DNA from: Hippasteria phrygiana
Taxonomy: Eukaryota > Echinodermata > Asteroidea > Valvatida > Goniasteridae
Direction: 5' to 3'
NCBI GenBank assembly: GCA_037893225.1
Contig: JAZGUH010000726.1
Span: 1-64,000 of the forward strand
Length of the DNA: 64,000 bases
The notes beneath the pieces were generated by a model. The model had not been told where the DNA came from. It made no database searches and saw only the letters and a program-made list of their open reading frames with translations. The translations under genes and the position numbers were made by a program. This document shows positions 31,712-43,290 of this stretch, piece after piece (position 1 is the stretch's first letter; each line of letters starts with the position of its first letter).

Positions 31712-32236
31712 ATGGATCGTAGCCGAAGCCGCTCCCCGCAAAGAAAGAACTGGTGTGTGGAGTGCAAGACAGAGTTTAAGTCACTCTCCGCATACCGTCG
31801 ACACGTGGAAGAGCAGCACGTCCAGAAAAAGAAATTGACCTGTCCGTACTGCAACAAGAACTTCGGACGCAAACATGACCTGGACAGGCACTGGGACAGG
31901 AGCCATCGGGAGAAGGATGATAGGATCCAACGATCTCCCACGGTACCCAGGACCCCAGGGAGAGATTTTGATATTCTGAGCGTCCACGCGGAACCGGTAG
32001 CCATTAGTGTTCCACGTACCCTGCCGTCCTTTACGATGATGAGGACCGCCACATCCGCCAGCACGACAGCGAGATTAGGAGGCAGCTCCGCTCATCTGAG
32101 CACACGTCGGGATGCAGCATCACAGACCGATAGTTCGCCGGGCCAGACAACAGAGCGTATCACCAAGGAGCTCATGGATGGCGACGAGGTGGTGGCACGC
32201 GTAGTGCGGGAAAAGATCGTGAGGATCTCTCAGTAG
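31712..32236 (+). CDS. C2H2 zinc-finger protein in Gypsy third-ORF position
   Basis: Intact 174-residue ORF between pol and the polypurine tract. It begins with an Arg/Ser-rich stretch (MDRSRSRSPQRK), then two C2H2 fingers, both C-X2-C-X12-H-X4-H: WCVEC...H..H (residues 14-37) and LTCPYC...H...SH (about 44-69). A Ser/Thr/Arg-rich linker and an acidic-basic tail (ELMDGDEVVARVVREKI) follow. Role unknown: DNA or RNA binding, packaging or transcription of the element are possibilities. It occupies the place where env-like genes usually lie in related elements; no signal peptide or membrane segment is seen. The uninterrupted frame, beside a broken pol, fits recent activity. Start chosen at the ATG just after the acceptor-like site. 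Confidence 0.8.
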   Translation: MDRSRSRSPQRKNWCVECKTEFKSLSAYRRHVEEQHVQKKKLTCPYCNKNFGRKHDLDRHWDRSHREKDDRIQRSPTVPRTPGRDFDILSVHAEPVAISVPRTLPSFTMMRTATSASTTARLGGSSAHLSTRRDAASQTDSSPGQTTERITKELMDGDEVVARVVREKIVRISQ

Positions 32237-32680
32237 AGAACACTCTCAGCAAGATTGTTTTGCTTGTTTGAAACTTTCAATTTTGATACGTAAAAAAGGT
32301 TTTTTGTAACAGAACATTTAATAGATACCAGACCAGTCATATTTTATATTAAGTTGTTTAAGTGAGCAAACGCAGACTTTCAGTTTTTTTGTGAAGTGTG
32401 CCGATCTCGTATTTAAGTTATCGTTTATTCTAAAGAAACAGATTTTGAAAGTGTCTTGAAGTTAGAAACCACTTCTGAAAACGTTGTATAACTTGTTTTC
32501 GGTCTTGCGTAAAGAAAAGAGCGATTATACAATTTTGTTATCACTGATAAGAGTTTTGCCTAAAGGAAAACTGTGTACCTTGTTCAAAGATTTGCCTCAG
32601 AGAAAAGAAGATTCTAACTTTGGTAAACCTTGATTAAAAGCTTATTTAAAGAGAAGCAGATGTGAGGACACATCCCTATT
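32237..32680 (+). other. Gypsy 3' untranslated region
   Basis: AT-rich, with TTTGCCT/AAAGGAAA words and several degenerate TTGTTTT...GTCTTG phrases; no ORF. Confidence 0.5.
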
Positions 32681-32694
32681 AAAGCGGGGGGTAA
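32681..32694 (+). promoter_or_regulatory. Polypurine tract
   Basis: AAAGCGGGGGGTAA immediately before the 3' LTR (TGTAACG), the expected plus-strand primer position. Confidence 0.85.
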
Positions 32695-33125
32695 TGTAAC
32701 GAAATGTTGGGTCCACTGTTGTGCTGTGTAGCGCCGGCACTTTTGTTATGCAAATTGTTGCTGGGCGCCGGCTGGCTAGGCAGGAAGTGAATGACGATTG
32801 CACGCGCGCGCGCCAGTTGTCCACATGGTCTGCTCGGGAGCGGGACTGAATAGAGGAGTAGCACGGACAAGCATTGGAAGAACGACAGCTCGACAGTGGC
32901 CCAAAACCAAACTAGAGAATCGTGAGTTTATCTAATTGATTGCATTGTACTAAATGAAAGGGAGTAATAAATCGTTGGTAAATTACATTGGCGTCTTCTT
33001 GGTGATTCTGTCGAGTGACTGTGCTGTTATTTGAAGGGCCTAACACCCCCACAAAAATACACCTTTTCATCTTCAAATTGACCCTACCATTGAGACAAAC
33101 CTCAGACCGCTCGGTTAACGTTACA
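32695..33125 (+). repeat. Gypsy 3' LTR, 431 bp
   Basis: TG...CA ends, AATAAA at 32966-32971. Nearly identical to the 5' LTR. Followed by GTAT (33126-33129), the target-site duplication. Confidence 0.95.
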
Positions 33126-33497
33126 GTATATTTAGTTGTTGACTGCCGTCATCTGACCTTTAGTGACGCCAATCGGTCTTTGTATGATTTCTCTTTCAGT
33201 TCATGCACTAGCTTGGTAATCAATTAATTAATTAATTAACCAGGGAGAGCGTAGTAGGTGCGCGCACAAGATGTACTAAACTTCATAAAGTAAGACAACG
33301 CTAATCCACGCGTATAAAACGCTGCATCTCTTGCGTGTGCGTACGCGCAGACGACAGACAGGCGCGGAGCGCCTTCACGCGCATGTGTTTTGTACTGAGC
33401 AAATGGGAGAAAAAGTGGGGTGAAAAAAACTTCGCATTTTGTCCTTTTTACGGGAGGTTTTTGCATTTTTCGTAAGAAGGCATTTATGAAGGGTCAT

Positions 33498-33547
33498 GAC
33501 CGCTGTTTAATGGACCTCGCCTTCGGCTTGGTCCATTAACAGCAGTC
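33498..33547. repeat. Long-stem hairpin
   Basis: GACCGCTGTTTAATGGACC pairs with GGTCCATTAACAGCAGTC (one bulge, one mismatch) around a 13-nt loop TCGCCTTCGGCTT. Not followed by a T run. Role unknown. Confidence 0.75.
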
Positions 33548-33764
33548 ACGTCCCACCTCGGTTATTATTGACGTGGTAAAGACCGGGTCATCACACTTTT
33601 AATCCCCTTGATATGACCCCTATATAAATTTGCGCTAAAAAATGGTTTAGGTTTCAAAAACGCTTTTTTAACATTTCATGTTTTTCTCTCTAAATGTAAT
33701 GCTTAAAATCTTTTTATTATACTGTAACCCTTTGAAGGAAATCCATTGGTTCATCATGGCAAAC

Positions 33765-35595
33765 ATGGCTGCGAACGGACAAGACGTGTCACATCGGCTC
33801 TCCGAGTTTTCTATCAAAACTTGACTCTAAGATAGAGCAGATAGTCTCAAAACTACAGAGTACACCGTCTGTGCCCATAGAGTCACTGTTGAGAAGTAAC
33901 TGTACCATTGATGAGCTTCTACCGGCAAGGAATTTGATCTTCGAGTCTGCAAAGGAGAAGTACCGTGACGATTTCCAAGATGGCGACGAGACAAACGACT
34001 CTTCAACAAAGCTAAGTACCCAATTTTCTTGTAATTCCTCATTAAAATCCCGTAGGTCCACACAAACAGCGGCCGATGACATCAAGGAACTATGTCTGTA
34101 CATTTTTGGTCATCGGAACAGTTTTCCTAGGTCTTGTTTAAGTTCAGCTACTCAGGTTAAACCGAAGCCAACAAAGCGCACTGCGGATCGAGATTTAACA
34201 GGTGCTATAGCCCTCGATCCAGTATCTGAACCCACCCTACAGGTTATTTATCAAGCCATCCTACAGGTTCAGAACGACATAAATTTACTTGATCAGAAAT
34301 TCTCAGACCAAATTGCAACACTTTCTGGCCAGATTTCTTTATCTTCTTCTTCCCAAAGGGAAACAATTGACCACTTGAAGAAGGAATGTGATGCTCTCCA
34401 TTCTACCATTGATATGCTGATGAGCCCTTCTTCTCGTGAAGCCGATGCCCATTCGAAACGCCAGCCCTGTGCCCTGAGCCGGAACAACCTGAGTACCACC
34501 ATGGGTTCAGCCAGTCCAGCGGTATCAACAAGCAACCGCTTTGCTGCATTGGCGACGGAGGATGTCGATCCGGTCAACATCGAAGACAGCTTTGATGATT
34601 CCCGGACCGAAGCCGAGTTCCTGATCGACTCCTACTACGAAGCTATGCAGCCAAAAGTCCAGCCTGGCATGGAACAGGAGTCCTGTACTCCCTCAAACAA
34701 GCCCTATCCCTCCAAAAACAAGGCCTCTTTTCAAGAGCAGCTCGACCAATACCGGGAAAAGCACAACAAACTGACCACTACAAAGCAGAAACCGACACCT
34801 ACCATGAAAAAACGGCCACCCACACCTAGCGAACACAACCATGCAGATATCCTAATAATCGGTGACTCAATGATCAAACGGCTACAACCCAGGAGATTGA
34901 GCAGGCAAAAGAAAGTGGTGTGCCATACCATGCGTGGAGCAAAAATCGAAGATCTTGCTCCTAACGCCATCCACCTGTCGGCCAAACACGACGTCTCTGG
35001 AGTAATCCTTCATGTTGGGACCAATAATACTTCTGACAACCCAGAGACTATTGCTGCAAAGATCACTTCTCTTGGTAAATCACTACAACCAAGATCAGTA
35101 ACAATCTCGTCGATTATACATCGCAAAAACCAAACAGTGCCAAAACGCAAGAAGGTAGATGACTCTAATAATCTGCTTAAGTCAATAGCAAGACAAAATA
35201 ACTGGGGCTTCATTGACAATGTAAACATAAACCCAAATCACCTTGTATCGGATGGCGTGCACCTCAACCCAACAGGAGTGCGTCTACTTGCCGTGAACAT
35301 TATCCAACACGTCGCAGGACCACATAAGACCACTGCTAGCCGCATCACACACCAGAGGACCCCGTTCGGCAAGACCTTGTACTCTGATGTCGTGAAGGAG
35401 CGGACTACAGCGAATCGTGATGTCCCGACGGGTTTTCAAATGGCAAATCAGTACTACCCACACCCGTATCAAAAACAGCATCCAACCCATCTCCGTCAGC
35501 CACTAACCCAGACACACTATCGAGGCCAGGAATGGGACCAATACCTAAAAACGGTCAGAGAGCTGCTCAATCCACAAAGCAAAAATCTACGATAG
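33765..35595 (+). pseudogene. LINE ORF1 (coiled coil + SGNH esterase)
   Basis: The ATG at 33765 matches the start of copy 1, but two bases (TG) are missing near 33787, so the long frame is only open from 33781 to 35595. From 33871 it gives 574 residues. Coiled coil about residues 110-190. SGNH block: IIGDSMI at about 331 (Ser nucleophile), LHVGTNN at about 381, SDGVHLN at about 461. The tail is Gln/His/Tyr-rich. The last 64 bases overlap ORF2. Esterase ORF1 proteins are associated with CR1/ZfL2 LINEs; exact biochemical role is uncertain. Confidence 0.87.
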
Positions 35596-38454
35596 AATTA
35601 ACAGATGGCGTTATCTACAACCGAAGCTCCGGAGGATTCTCATTCGCCCATCTTAATGTGAGAAGTTTAATAAACAAATTTGACCAATTTAAAATGTTAA
35701 TGTCTACAAATCCATTCGATATCATCTGTCTAAATAAAACTTTCTGCAATGCCTCAATCTCCGACGATAAAATCACATTACAAAATGTTTCCATTGTCAG
35801 AAAAGACAGGAACCGGCATGGTGGTGGGGTTGCCATGTACATCCGAAACAATTTAACTTTCACTCGTCGTGAGGATCTTGAAACAGATGATGTCGAGTGC
35901 ATATGGGTTGAAATTAAGTGTAAACAAAGACAGCCTGTGCTTATTAGTTCTATTTATAGGCCACCTTCAAGCTCTGTTGAATTCATTGATAAACTAAGTG
36001 ACATTATTAATAAGGCCTCCTGTGAATGTAAAGAAATTATTGCAACTGGGGACTTTAATTATGATGTTTCAGTTGACGATGATAGTATGAACTCAAATCA
36101 AATTATTTCTTGTTTTGGTTTATTCCAATTGGCGCAACTCATACATGACTCAACACGTGTCACTGAGTCCACTCAAACAATAATCGATCTCATTTTCAGC
36201 TCCCATCCAGAGCTAATAAAGGAATGTGGTGTATTACCAGTCCTAATCAGTGACCATTATCTTGTTTATGGTCAACATAGTTGGAAAACACCAAAAATTA
36301 AAGGTCGCTCAATAAATGTTCGATGTCTTACAAATATAGACAATGATGCATTTAAAGACGACCTCCTTAATGCACCATGGCAAGATGTACTGGACTCTTA
36401 TTACGTTGATAAAGCGTGGTGCAAATGACACTCCATATTTATGAGTATTATTAACTTTCATGCGCCAATCAAAACTAAACGTATTCGGGGTGCCTCTTTA
36501 CCTTGGCTCGATTGCGAAATTCTTAAACTTATGAGACAGCGGGATCGTGCACACAAAATCGCAAAACGCTCAGGCTCACAGATCGATTGGGACTCTTACA
36601 AAAAGCTGCGGAACAATGTAACTAATACAATCCGCACTAAGAAGAGCGAATACTATACATCAGCCATAGAAGAAAATAGAAGCAATTCATCTATGCTATG
36701 GAAAAAACTAAAGGAGGTACTTCCTAAAAACAGAAATTTGCTCCAAATTCTATCACTTCCCCAAATGGAGAAAATATTGACGATCCCACTGACATTGCTG
36801 ATACATTAAATGAACACTTTTCTACAATAGGAAAACGTACAGCTAGAAATTGCTCATCGGGCGAACTTGAAAACAATGATACCTACGCCTCTATTGTTGA
36901 TTCTCTGGATGAACTTGAAGAATGCACTGTACCTAATATTACAGAAGAGTTCGTTCAAAAGCAAATATCATCCATGTCGGTTGGGAAAGCAACCGGTCCG
37001 GATGGCATCAGTGTTAAAATGATTAAAATTGCTTCCCCTTATATTACTAAATCTTTAACTTATATTTTTAACCTCTCCATAACATGCGAGCAATACCCTA
37101 AAGATTGGAAACACGCCTTGGTAACACCAATTCACAAGGGGGGGGGGGGGGGGGGGGGGAGATAAATGTAGTACAGGTAATTATCTCTAAGATTCTAGAA
37201 AGATGGGTGCACTCGGCAGTATATAGCTACCTCGATGATAACAATTTGATACCTAGTTGCCAATCGGGATTTAGACCCTTGCACTCAACTGAAAGCACTC
37301 TACACGATTTAACAAACAAGTGTTTTGAGGCTATGGAGCAAGGTGAAGTTACAGGTAGCGTGTTCATAGATCTCAGTAAAGCTTTTGATTGTGTGGATCA
37401 TGTAATCCTACTAGGCAAATTGAAGAAGCTGAATTTGTCATCTTCTGGAATTAATTGGTTTAAGTCGTACCTAGACGGTCGTAGTCAGTCTGTAAATATT
37501 AAGGGCACAATATCGAATGTCTTGCCCATAGACATAGGCGTTCTACAAGGGTCGATCTTAGGGCCACTTTTATTCATTGTTTATAGTAGTGATTTTCCAT
37601 CCTGTATACCCCAAAATTGCAACTTATTTATGTATGCAGATGACTCCACGTTAACTTGTAGCTCCTCTAGTATTAACGAAATAGAAAGGAACTTGAATGT
37701 AGCTCTTGCTAGTATTCACAACTGGTGCCAAAGAAACAAACTAGCATTAAATGCCAACAAAACCAAATGTATGCTTATTGGTTCAAGGCAGAAAATATCC
37801 AACGTCGACCTGAACGTGTGCATTGCTGATAAGGTTATCGAAAAAGTGAAATCTTGTAAATGCTTGGGTGTAGTTGTTGATGAAACATTAAGTTGGGGTA
37901 CACATGTTGAATACGTAAGGAAGACCGTTTCGTCTAAATTGGGTGTGTTAAACAGAATTCGTGATTACGTTCCCCAAAGCAGCCTGCACATACTCTTTGT
38001 AAGTTTAGTTATGACATCTTTAGAGTATTGCTGTACGGTGTGGGGAGGAAGGTACATATCTCACGACAATACCCTCAACAAATGTCTAAAAAGAGCCGCA
38101 CGGATAATCCTTAAATGTACCTCCCTCACCCCCTCAGCTGATATGTTTGCCAGACTAAATTGGATTCCTTTTAAAGAAAGAGTTCAGTCCAAAAAGGCTA
38201 TCTTTGTTTTCAAAAGCCTTAACAAAATGACTCCTTTGTACATGACAAATCTGTTCACACCACTTACAGTGATTCGTGAAACACGACAATCGACCCAAAT
38301 GGCACTGAAAGTTCCTTTCGCCAAAAAGGAATGCTACGTGACAAGTTTCGCTGTGAGTGGTGCCAGTATATGGAATAATCTGCCTGAACAAATGAGAACC
38401 ATAAACTCCTTAAGTACATTTAAATCGGAGCTACGTAAAGCCATCTATCAGTGA
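35532..38454 (+). pseudogene. LINE ORF2 (AP endonuclease-reverse transcriptase)
   Basis: Order: endonuclease (FAHLNVRSLINKF, GGGVAMYIRNN, SSIYRPPSS, TGDFNYDV, LISDHYLV), linker, RT (KATGPDGIS, CQSGFRPLHSTEST, FIDLSKAFDCVDH, LQGSILGPLL, YADD), C-terminal thumb (GVVVDETLSWGTHV). Defects: TGA at 36426-36428 where copy 1 has Trp; a base loss near 36727; a 22-G run at 37138-37159 replacing GGGAGGAG; and deletion of about 27 bases after it, removing the SILPI region. The thumb is intact to 38454. ORF2 starts in the -1 frame relative to ORF1. Confidence 0.88.
37138..37159 (+). repeat. 22-base poly-G run in LINE RT
   Basis: Copy 1 has GGGAGGAGATAAATG here; this copy has 22 uninterrupted Gs then AGATAAATG. 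Length should be treated as approximate because such tracts are hard to sequence. Confidence 0.8.
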
Positions 38455-40079
38455 TATTTCTGTCATTTACGCTGATCTGCGGAGTTATAAACTTGGTTGC
38501 CAAAATACTTGGAGCCGGATGGGAATTTCCCCTTGTTTTTCACCCTAAAAGGATTTTTTTCGCGGGTTTTTCGCCCATCCCGTAAATCAGCAATAGGCTT
38601 CTGGAGAGTTGAAAAGTTAACCGAAAATATATATATTTGTGTAAACATTATTGTATTTGTTTAAATATTTTGTATGAATGTGTAAATATTCAGTGTTAAC
38701 TAATAATATGCAGGGCCCCAATGGAAACCAGTTTTAAACTGTTTGGGCACACCCTGGATAAAGAAATGTAATAAATAAATAGATAAATCTTAACCGTTTT
38801 TGGGACGATTTTTTAAAAAGAATGCCATGTCCCAACGAAATTTCTGTCAACGACGCTGTGAAGTTGCATAGCCGTATACCGGTTTCAAAGAATCGGCGAT
38901 ATTGTTGTTTGAACCCTGGAACTAGACCAGGGCAGCTTTGACACAGTTTGACAGCAGCCAGGCCCGTCTTTCTATTTGAGGCGCATGATTACTGTGGCAA
39001 TCCTATTGGTCAAAAGCGCACCGAGTGCGCGCGTATGACGAGCGAGCGTGCGTGGTACCCACTGATCTCTACACTAACTGGTCGCGCGTACAGTGATTGG
39101 ATAGCGAGCCGTGAAGTCACCGGAAGTTGTTCAGCGGCCATGTTGGGATATTAAAAACATTTCGCCCGCGTCCAGACGACACACGAATGCCACACTGAGA
39201 CCGGCAGCAGCGGTGGTAGGTAAAATTGCATTAAAAATCCTTTGTAAATACGTAAACTTATGATATGAAACCCGAAGAATGTATGATCAGTGATCTAGTA
39301 TCACTCATAATGCCAGCACAAAATAGGCCGAACAGTAACATGACGCGTCCAGTGACACGAGTACTGATTTATAGGCCTAGTTTATTGTTAAGGCCGCCTA
39401 GGGCATACGGGCTTTTCAATTTTAGGTTGTCATGGTTGTACTTGTAGGTCCCCCCTACGGACAAAACCAGTTCAGGGGAAAAAATTAAGTCGAACATCAA
39501 TTGAAACTCTGTGTACAAATCCTATGAGGTTGGCCAAAGAAATTTCAAGTTTTTCCTGAGAAAATGTTTGAACTTTTCCCATCTAAAATAGTAGGCTGAA
39601 AACTTTGTTTTTACAATAAATTGCATCAGCCCCGCCCATGCTTCCTGATGATAATTTACACGACGTTTATAACAGGCAGTCAAGAAGAATATTCATGACA
39701 TCAGTGATGTCCAACGTGTATATTCCACTGGAGTTGGCATTTCATTTATAGGCCTACCTGTTTATTTTGTCTCTTTGTACATTACAGCTAATTGGTTAAT
39801 TGCTTGAACTCCACTTGCTACTACCATGGAGGATGCTACTACTAATAAGATGTCAGGCTGCACAGCTTACGGCTGCACAAATAGGGCAAACCGCTCTCAT
39901 TATGACAGAGGGCTGACATTCCATAAGTAAGTTATGTTCCACAACAATTATTTTTCTTTTTATAATTTTACCATGTTTACGGGATGAGTTCCATTAGGAT
40001 TAAATTCCATTTGAGGACCAAAAAATATAACCACACAAAATTAAAATTGTACCCAGTTTTATGCGCCTATCAATTGCTT

Positions 40080-40338
40080 CCCCCTCCCCCCCAGGGGCTG
40101 CCCGAGGTCTTATGTGGGGGTTTGGTCATGTTTTTCAAGCCCCAGGGTGGGAATTTTGGTCACTCATTTTGCCATTGTTTCCCCATCATCAGAAGTAAAA
40201 ACCATGATGTGGAGGTGCCCCACCCATGTATGTCGGGGATTGTCACTGAAATTTTGCCCCAGGGGTGGGGATTTTGTCACTTCAAAAGTGACAATCCCCA
40301 CATCTTGGGTGGGGCAGCCGGGGGGGGGGGGGAAGGGG
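40080..40338. repeat. Poly-C/poly-G-ended inverted repeat in THAP intron
   Basis: CCCCCCAGGGGCTGCCC on the left and GGGCAGCCGGGGGG on the right form inverted ends; inside, GTGACAATCCCCAC and GGGGATTTTGTCAC add a central palindrome. Probably a small MITE inserted in intron 1 of the THAP pseudogene. Confidence 0.6.
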
Positions 40339-40803
40339 TGGTGTAAGGTAAGCAATTGCTCGCATTACTCTTACTGGGGCTGAGGAAAAACTTGGTAGGC
40401 CTATTCTGTGCACAGAGTTCAATGCAGTGCTTGAGTGTGGAATTAATTCTGCCGTTTAACGGTATACAATTTTCCAGTCATAACCCTACACATTTTGCTT
40501 GCCTGAGTGCAAAATTTCGGGCCAATTTTGTGACGGTCATAGGGCTTGCCTTTATTGGGACCACTGCACTGGTAATTCTATTTTAGCACAGTATTCAAGT
40601 CATTTATGTACCTTCATACAGATTTCCCCATAGCCAGCCAGAGAGGCTTAAAAAATGGACTGTCAACATGAGAAGAGAGAATTGGAAGCCATCAAAGAAT
40701 TCACTTGATTGCTCAGAGCACTTTTTGGATGAGTGTTTTGACAGACCTGGGCAGACTGTACGTCTTCGTCCAAATGCTGAACCCGCAGTATTTGCTTTTC
40801 CAG

Positions 40804-42143
40804 GTAGGATAAGCCTGAATGATTTTTTAATTTTTATTAATTTTTGTTTCTTTATTACCCAAGTTTAACCCTCCCTATAACTATCACAGCCTATCAAAAA
40901 CTCTAAACACCAACTCTCACAGTTTGTGTGTGTTTCAATCTGTTATTTGATAGGTTTTGATATATAGGGTAGCTGGCTCCATTTTGGCCTTGAGAACAGG
41001 AGGGTTAAGGTGTATTTTGCGATTTATCATCTTTGAAAAATAATTTCTTGTCTTTCTTGGGCAAAAGTCGTTTATTTGTTTATGTTATTTATTTATTTCC
41101 ATCACAATGCTCCAGGCATCTTGTATTTAATTTTCTGCCAAACAAAATTCACAGTAAAGTATGTGTACTGAAAGAACGGCCCAATTCTTTTGAGCCGAGG
41201 GGAATAAAGTGGTGGATCACAAATTGCACCTTTCCTTTTTCATTTTTTAATTATATTAACTTAGAATCTGACCCTGATGGTTTTTTTTTTACCCCCCCCC
41301 CCCCACCCCCCATTAGCTCTTCTTGCATTTCATATTTTGTTCATTTCCATTCATGTGTTTACTTTCATTTCACAGGCTGGGGCATTGTGTGGGGTCCCTG
41401 TTACATCATGCACTTATAAATTAAATCCCTGCATGTTTTTGCTTCTTGTTATTGCATTGTTTGTTATAATTAAATTTTTGCTGTTTAATTTTCACAAAAT
41501 AACGGGCACATATCCAAAGTATTCTCAACTTTTGCCACTTTTTGCAAGTTTATCATGCATGTCAGTGTTCTCCACGGGCCAAACTTTTTAACAGGGCAGC
41601 CTCTTACATGTTCACTACTGGAGGGCACTCTCAATAGTGCGTTTGCACGTTACTGCATGATAGTTCTGTTACTATTGTTCCCTTTTTGCATTTGTTCGTG
41701 TTTTCAGGTCTGCTTTGTGCCACAAGAACATGACAGTGTTTGATTCCTGAGTTACTGGTACATTCATGGGTTGGTATTTGTCTATGTTGATTCTTCCTGT
41801 TAGCGTTTGAAATTTTACCAACCACAATTTGACCATAAAACCTTGGAAATGTATACCACAAAATGATTGATTCATTGCATTCATCATCAAATATACATTG
41901 TAATGAAAAGTTCTGTAAAACGACTATGAAGTCTTGTCATATAATTTTATTGGTGATTTGGAGAGTATGATTGACATGCATGTGTTATACTCCCTGGGCT
42001 CTGGAATAAAGCACAGCTGTTGCAATGTGCAGCTTTATTCCGCGGTGTGTATGACATCATGGCTGGGGAGATAACACAAAGCTGCCAAATAATTAAGGGA
42101 ATTTTTAAGTATTTGTTTAAATCTTAAATGTATTACTATTCAG
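40804..42143. other. Intron 2 region of the P-like transposase
   Basis: AT-rich, with a C run at about 41292-41310 and a hairpin at 42003-42041 (GGAATAAAGC...GCTTTATTCC). No exon recognised. Confidence 0.4.
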
Positions 42144-42650
42144 AAATCTACAAGCCGTAAACCAACCGCACGAAGAGGAACTTCAGACAAGAGTCATGAG
42201 ACAGTTCAGACAGGTTCTCCCCATGCAGTTGAGCCACCAGCACCTCAGCAGCTCCATATTATGTCGGTGTTTGTGATCACATTTATGCTGTGTTAGAGTC
42301 CCCTAGGAAACTTAAGCGTAAGTTAGACAAAGCAGTAGATGAACTGGAAACCTGTAAGAAGAAGTTGAAAGTTGAGCAACAAAAAACGTGACGTCTGAAA
42401 AAAAAAGGTTTCAAACTTAAACACAGTGATAGATTCTTTGCGTAATCAAAACCTTATATCAACCAACTGTGCTGAGATGTTGGAGTCAACCTTCAGTGGA
42501 GTCCCCAAGGAAGTCTTTCAAAGGATTGTTGAACATTCAAACACTAAACACAGTAATGCATACCCAGAAGACCTCCGTTCATTTGCCATGACTCTGCAGT
42601 TCTACTCGGCAAAGGCTTACGAGTATGTGAGAAATTTGGTTAAAATTTAA

Positions 42651-43290
42651 TTGTTATTCAAAGCAAATTGTACAGATGTTGTTAAACCGACATGGATTGA
42701 CCCAGTCAGTTTTCTCCACAGCCACTTTTAGTAGGGTGGCCTGCCCTTTTAAAATTTCATGCTGGCCCTTTCAAATTTTGCTTTTCAATCACGGTTTTAC
42801 AACAAAATTAACATTAACCCTTGCTTTGTTAACACAATTTGTGGTGTACAAATCTACGTTCATATCGCACAAATATCCAGTAACATGCAAACACTCACAG
42901 TTGTACTATAGTAAGCCGTACAGGGTGAATTTGGCCCGTGGAGAACACTGCCAAGTATTAAATGTTAAAGGGCCATGAAATGTATCTTTGCATATTATGA
43001 AAAATTAGTATTCTAAAATGACATCGCAAATTTTGATTTTGGTTTCGAATTCATAGAAAATGTCTCTTTTTGTTGCTGAAATTTCCCTGCTGTATGTTGC
43101 TATATGCATGAGGGCATTCTTTATGTCACTGTGGGAACCAAACTGTAAAAGGCTGAGAAATATAAAGATTTCAATTGGAATTGTGGAGAACTGCTAAATT
43201 GCTGTTCTACAGTGATGTAACTGGGCTTATGTGCTTTAAATAATTATCTGATGTCTGCATTGACTTATAAAAACTAAATACATCGACGTT
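42651..43290. other. 3' part of P element without recognised exon
   Basis: No P-transposase catalytic motifs seen in any frame. Confidence 0.35.

Larger units (their letters stand above)
19769..33125 (+). mobile_element. Gypsy (Ty3-type) LTR retrotransposon
   Basis: The 5' LTR starts at 19769 and the 3' LTR ends at 33125, flanked by the 4-bp duplication GTAT (19765-19768 and 33126-33129). Order: LTR, leader with GC-rich tandem repeats, gag, protease-RT-RNase H-integrase, a third C2H2 zinc-finger ORF, polypurine tract, LTR. RT followed by integrase with a GPY/F module defines Gypsy/Ty3. A Harbinger transposon of 4,880 bp lies in the 5' LTR edge; without it the element is about 8.5 kb. The LTRs differ at only a few positions, so insertion is recent, but pol has a frameshift. 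Confidence 0.95.
33756..38790 (+). mobile_element. CR1/L2-like LINE, copy 2
   Basis: Near-full-length partner of the minus-strand copy at 7046-13517; homology begins around the ATG at 33765 and ends at a tail of AATAAATAAATAGATAAAT (38768-38790). Lacks the solo LTR and so shows the intact pre-insertion site. Its own defects are a 2-base loss early in ORF1, a TGA in ORF2, a base loss near 36727, a 22-base G run and a ~27-bp deletion in RT. Confidence 0.9.
39826..42650 (+). pseudogene. THAP-domain P-like transposase, exons degraded
   Basis: Exon 1 (39826-39926) gives the THAP start (GCTAYGC for the C-X4-C, ending GLTFHK) with donor GTAAGT. Exon 2 (40622-40803) gives FPHSQPERLKKWTVNM, CSEHF and the AEPAVFAFP version of the AVPTIF motif; exon phases fit. 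Exon 3 (from about 42144) has a coiled coil (LKRKLDKAVDELETCKKKL) and a block ending LRSFAMTLQFYSAKAYEYVR, typical of the region after the coiled coil in THAP9/P transposases. A frame change near 42255 and a TGA at about 42389 break it, and the catalytic DDE part is not found. THAP binds DNA with a zinc-coordinating C2CH fold. Confidence 0.82.
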
